Shown in pieces: positions 30,499 through 32,398 of a stretch of DNA of 32,398 bases. The position numbers were made by a program, and so were the translations under genes. Origin of the DNA: Bdellovibrionaceae bacterium UBA2339 (GTDB lineage Bacteria; Bdellovibrionota; Bdellovibrionia; Bdellovibrionales; JAMPXM01). Each line of letters begins with the position of its first letter. Positions within the stretch are counted from its first letter, which is position 1. Below the pieces are notes generated by a model that did no database searches, was not told the DNA's origin, and was given only the letters and a program-made list of their open reading frames with translations. Location of the stretch: contig DDUL01000039.1 in the NCBI GenBank assembly GCA_002344785.1, positions 1,157 to 33,554 of the forward strand, read 5' to 3'.

Positions 30499-32398
30499 TG
30501 GAACAGCTCTTCCAATTCCTCAAGCGATTTGAAAAGTACACGAAGAACGCCGACCTGCTCATGGCGATCTCGATACTCGGCGTCTTGGCCGTCATGATCG
30601 TGCCATTGCCGCCGGTGATTCTCGATCTCGCGCTCAGCATCAGTTTGACCTCGTCCATCCTCGTGTTGTTGATCGCGTTCTATGCCAAGAAGGCTCTCGA
30701 CTTTTCCGTGTTTCCCTCGTTGCTGTTGTTGACCACTCTGTTCCGATTGGCGCTGAACGTGGCGACCACGCGCTTGATCTTGAGTGAAGGTCACAATGGT
30801 GCGGACTCGGCCGGTGCGGTCGTGCACGCCTTCGGCAACTTTGTTGTCGGCAATAACTACGTCATTGGTTTTATCGTCTTCATGATCCTGGTGATCATCA
30901 ACTTCGTGGTCATCACCAAAGGTTCTGGTCGAGTCGCGGAAGTCGCCGCTCGATTCACCTTGGACGCGATGCCCGGAAAGCAGATGTCCATCGACGCCGA
31001 TCTCAATGCCGGCTTGATCAATGAAGAGCAGGCCAGAAAGCGTCGTCGCGAGATCGAACAAGAAGCTGACTTTTACGGAGCCATGGACGGTGCCTCGAAG
31101 TTCGTTCGCGGCGACGCCGTGGCCGGCATCCTGATCATGTTGATCAACGTCGTCGGCGGGCTCTTCGTCGGCGTCCTGCAGCACGACATGGACATCGCGG
31201 CGGCGGCCAAGACCTATACCTTGCTGACTATCGGCGACGGTCTGGTGGCGCAGATCCCGGCGCTGATCATCTCCATTGCCGCGGGCATGGTGGTGACCCG
31301 CGTCGGTGACGGCCAGGACGTTTCGCAGCAGTTCATCGCGCAGCTGTTCACGAATCCCAGGCTGATTTTCCTGACCGCCGGAATCATCGGTTTGCTGGGC
31401 CTGATCCCGGGTATGCCGAACTTCGTTTTTCTGCTGCTGGCCGTCATTCTGGCAGCCATCGGCTGGCGCCTGGAGAGGGGCGAGCGTGCCGTCGCACCAC
31501 TACCGGTCGCTGCTGCACCGCTACCCGCAAGGGAAGCTCAGGAGGCGAGTTGGGCCGACGTCACGGCGCTCGACATTCTTGGCCTGGAGGTCGGCTATCG
31601 CCTGATTCCGCTGGTCGACAAGTCACAGGACGGCGAATTGCTGCGTCGTATCCGTGGCATTCGCAAGAAATTCGCTCAGGAAGTGGGCTTCCTCGTTTCC
31701 CCGGTGCACATACGCGACAACCTGGAACTGAAACCGAATGCCTACAAGATCCTGCTCAAGGGCGTCGAGATTGGCGCTGGAGAAGCGTTTCCCGGGAATC
31801 TTCTGGCCATCAATCCCGGTCGCGTCGCTGGCCAGGTGCCGGGAACGGCGACCAAGGATCCCGCCTACGGCCTGCCGGCGGTGTGGATCGAGCCTGCCTT
31901 GCGGGAGCAGGCGCAGGCCTACGGATACACCGTCGTCGATGCCAGCACGGTCACCGCGACGCATCTCAATCAGCTGATTCTGTCGCACGCCGCCGAGCTT
32001 CTCGGGCGCCAGGAAACGCAGGCGCTGCTCGATCACCTGGCCAAGGAAATGCCCAAGCTGGTCGAGGACGTGGTGCCCAAGCTGCTGACCATCGGTGTCT
32101 TCCAGAAGGTCTTGCGCAACCTGCTCGAAGAGGGCGTGTCTCTGCGCGACATGCGCACGATCATCGAAACCCTGGCCGAAGTTGCGCCGCGCTCGCAGGA
32201 CGCCGAGGTGCTCACCGCGCAGGTGCGTATCGCCCTGGGTCGTTCGATTGCCCAGGAGCTGTTCCCGGGCGGCGCTGAAATGCAGGTCATGTCGCTCGAT
32301 CCCCAGCTCGAGCGGATTCTTCTCCAGGCGGTTGCCGGTGGCGGCGACGGCGCCAGTATCGAACCGGGTCTGGCCGACGCTGTTGTCCTCGGCGTCGT
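30498..32398 (+). CDS. flhA: Flagellar export protein FlhA (3' end beyond window; possibly chimeric)
   Basis: About 633 residues of FlhA, the nonameric export-gate protein that docks chaperone-substrate complexes. The N-terminal membrane domain shows LDLALSISLTSSILVLLIAF, FPSLLLLTTLFRLALNVATT and the FHIPEP region VAEVAARFTLDAMPGKQMSI. The cytoplasmic domain follows from about residue 330 (SWADVTALDILGLEVGYRL, ATKDPAYGLPAVWIEP, TLAEVAPRSQD). The reading frame is uninterrupted to the window edge. Base and codon use change within the gene: before ~31080 leucine is mostly TTG and CTC (CTG about 5 of 28 by hand count), after ~31180 mostly CTG (about 36 of 60). The second part also has the wording of betaproteobacterial FlhA. 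The gene may be a join of two genomes; see findings. Confidence 0.93.
   Translation, partial: MEQLFQFLKRFEKYTKNADLLMAISILGVLAVMIVPLPPVILDLALSISLTSSILVLLIAFYAKKALDFSVFPSLLLLTTLFRLALNVATTRLILSEGHNGADSAGAVVHAFGNFVVGNNYVIGFIVFMILVIINFVVITKGSGRVAEVAARFTLDAMPGKQMSIDADLNAGLINEEQARKRRREIEQEADFYGAMDGASKFVRGDAVAGILIMLINVVGGLFVGVLQHDMDIAAAAKTYTLLTIGDGLVAQIPALIISIAAGMVVTRVGDGQDVSQQFIAQLFTNPRLIFLTAGIIGLLGLIPGMPNFVFLLLAVILAAIGWRLERGERAVAPLPVAAAPLPAREAQEASWADVTALDILGLEVGYRLIPLVDKSQDGELLRRIRGIRKKFAQEVGFLVSPVHIRDNLELKPNAYKILLKGVEIGAGEAFPGNLLAINPGRVAGQVPGTATKDPAYGLPAVWIEPALREQAQAYGYTVVDASTVTATHLNQLILSHAAELLGRQETQALLDHLAKEMPKLVEDVVPKLLTIGVFQKVLRNLLEEGVSLRDMRTIIETLAEVAPRSQDAEVLTAQVRIALGRSIAQELFPGGAEMQVMSLDPQLERILLQAVAGGGDGASIEPGLADAVVLGV
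31080..31180. other. Compositional breakpoint inside flhA
   Basis: Codon usage and apparent GC change within this interval, in the strongly conserved stretch DGASKFVRGDAVAGILI. The reading frame is preserved across it. To the left the sequence matches the style of the rest of the window; to the right it resembles a high-GC betaproteobacterium. Confidence 0.65.

Noticed and set aside
30468..31184. 238-codon minus-strand frame opposite flhA
   Set aside because: Very His/Asp/Glu/Gln-rich translation typical of antisense to membrane-protein codons; flhA is intact on the plus strand.

Overview
The window looks like chromosomal DNA of a flagellated Gram-negative, delta-proteobacterium-like organism. 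A Bdellovibrionota/Oligoflexia-type lineage is my best guess from the mix of genes and style of proteins, but no rRNA or other decisive marker is present. Gene density is high and GC looks moderately high. There are no tRNA or rRNA genes, insertion sequences or CRISPR arrays that I can see.

Layout. On the minus strand (1-11306), in transcription order, lie a class A penicillin-binding protein, a radical SAM/SPASM maturase with a tiny overlapping peptide gene (a candidate RiPP pair), a strong hairpin plus an 11-bp tandem repeat array, a CHASE2 sensor histidine kinase, an NtrC-type response regulator, a small Ala/Ser/Pro-rich protein, and ileS (cut by the window edge). On the plus strand follow a GroES-domain protein with a 98-residue lysine-rich tail (11410-11997) and an outer-membrane beta-barrel protein ending at a strong intrinsic terminator. 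Then come a secreted protein of unknown function (minus), a lysine 2,3-aminomutase-like radical SAM enzyme (plus), a UvrD/PcrA helicase (minus), a lipoprotein zinc-metallopeptidase translationally coupled to a small beta-barrel protein (plus), a SPOR-domain membrane protein (minus) and an inositol-monophosphatase family enzyme (plus).

From about 23984 to the right edge is a flagellar export/switch operon in classical order: fliL-fliM-fliN-fliO-fliP-fliQ-fliR-flhB-flhA. Genes are tightly spaced or overlapping, and a near-consensus sigma-54 promoter lies upstream of fliL. The NtrC-type regulator elsewhere in the window is the kind of activator such a promoter needs, though nothing here proves the link.

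Two things stand out. First, the radical SAM/SPASM gene and its 50-codon, GTG-started partner with an ideal ribosome binding site look like an undescribed peptide-modification locus. Second, flhA changes codon usage abruptly near 31080-31180, and its last ~400 codons look betaproteobacterial. This suggests either a chimeric contig joined within a conserved part of flhA or a recombinant gene, so sequence to the right of ~31100 should not be assumed to belong to the same genome.
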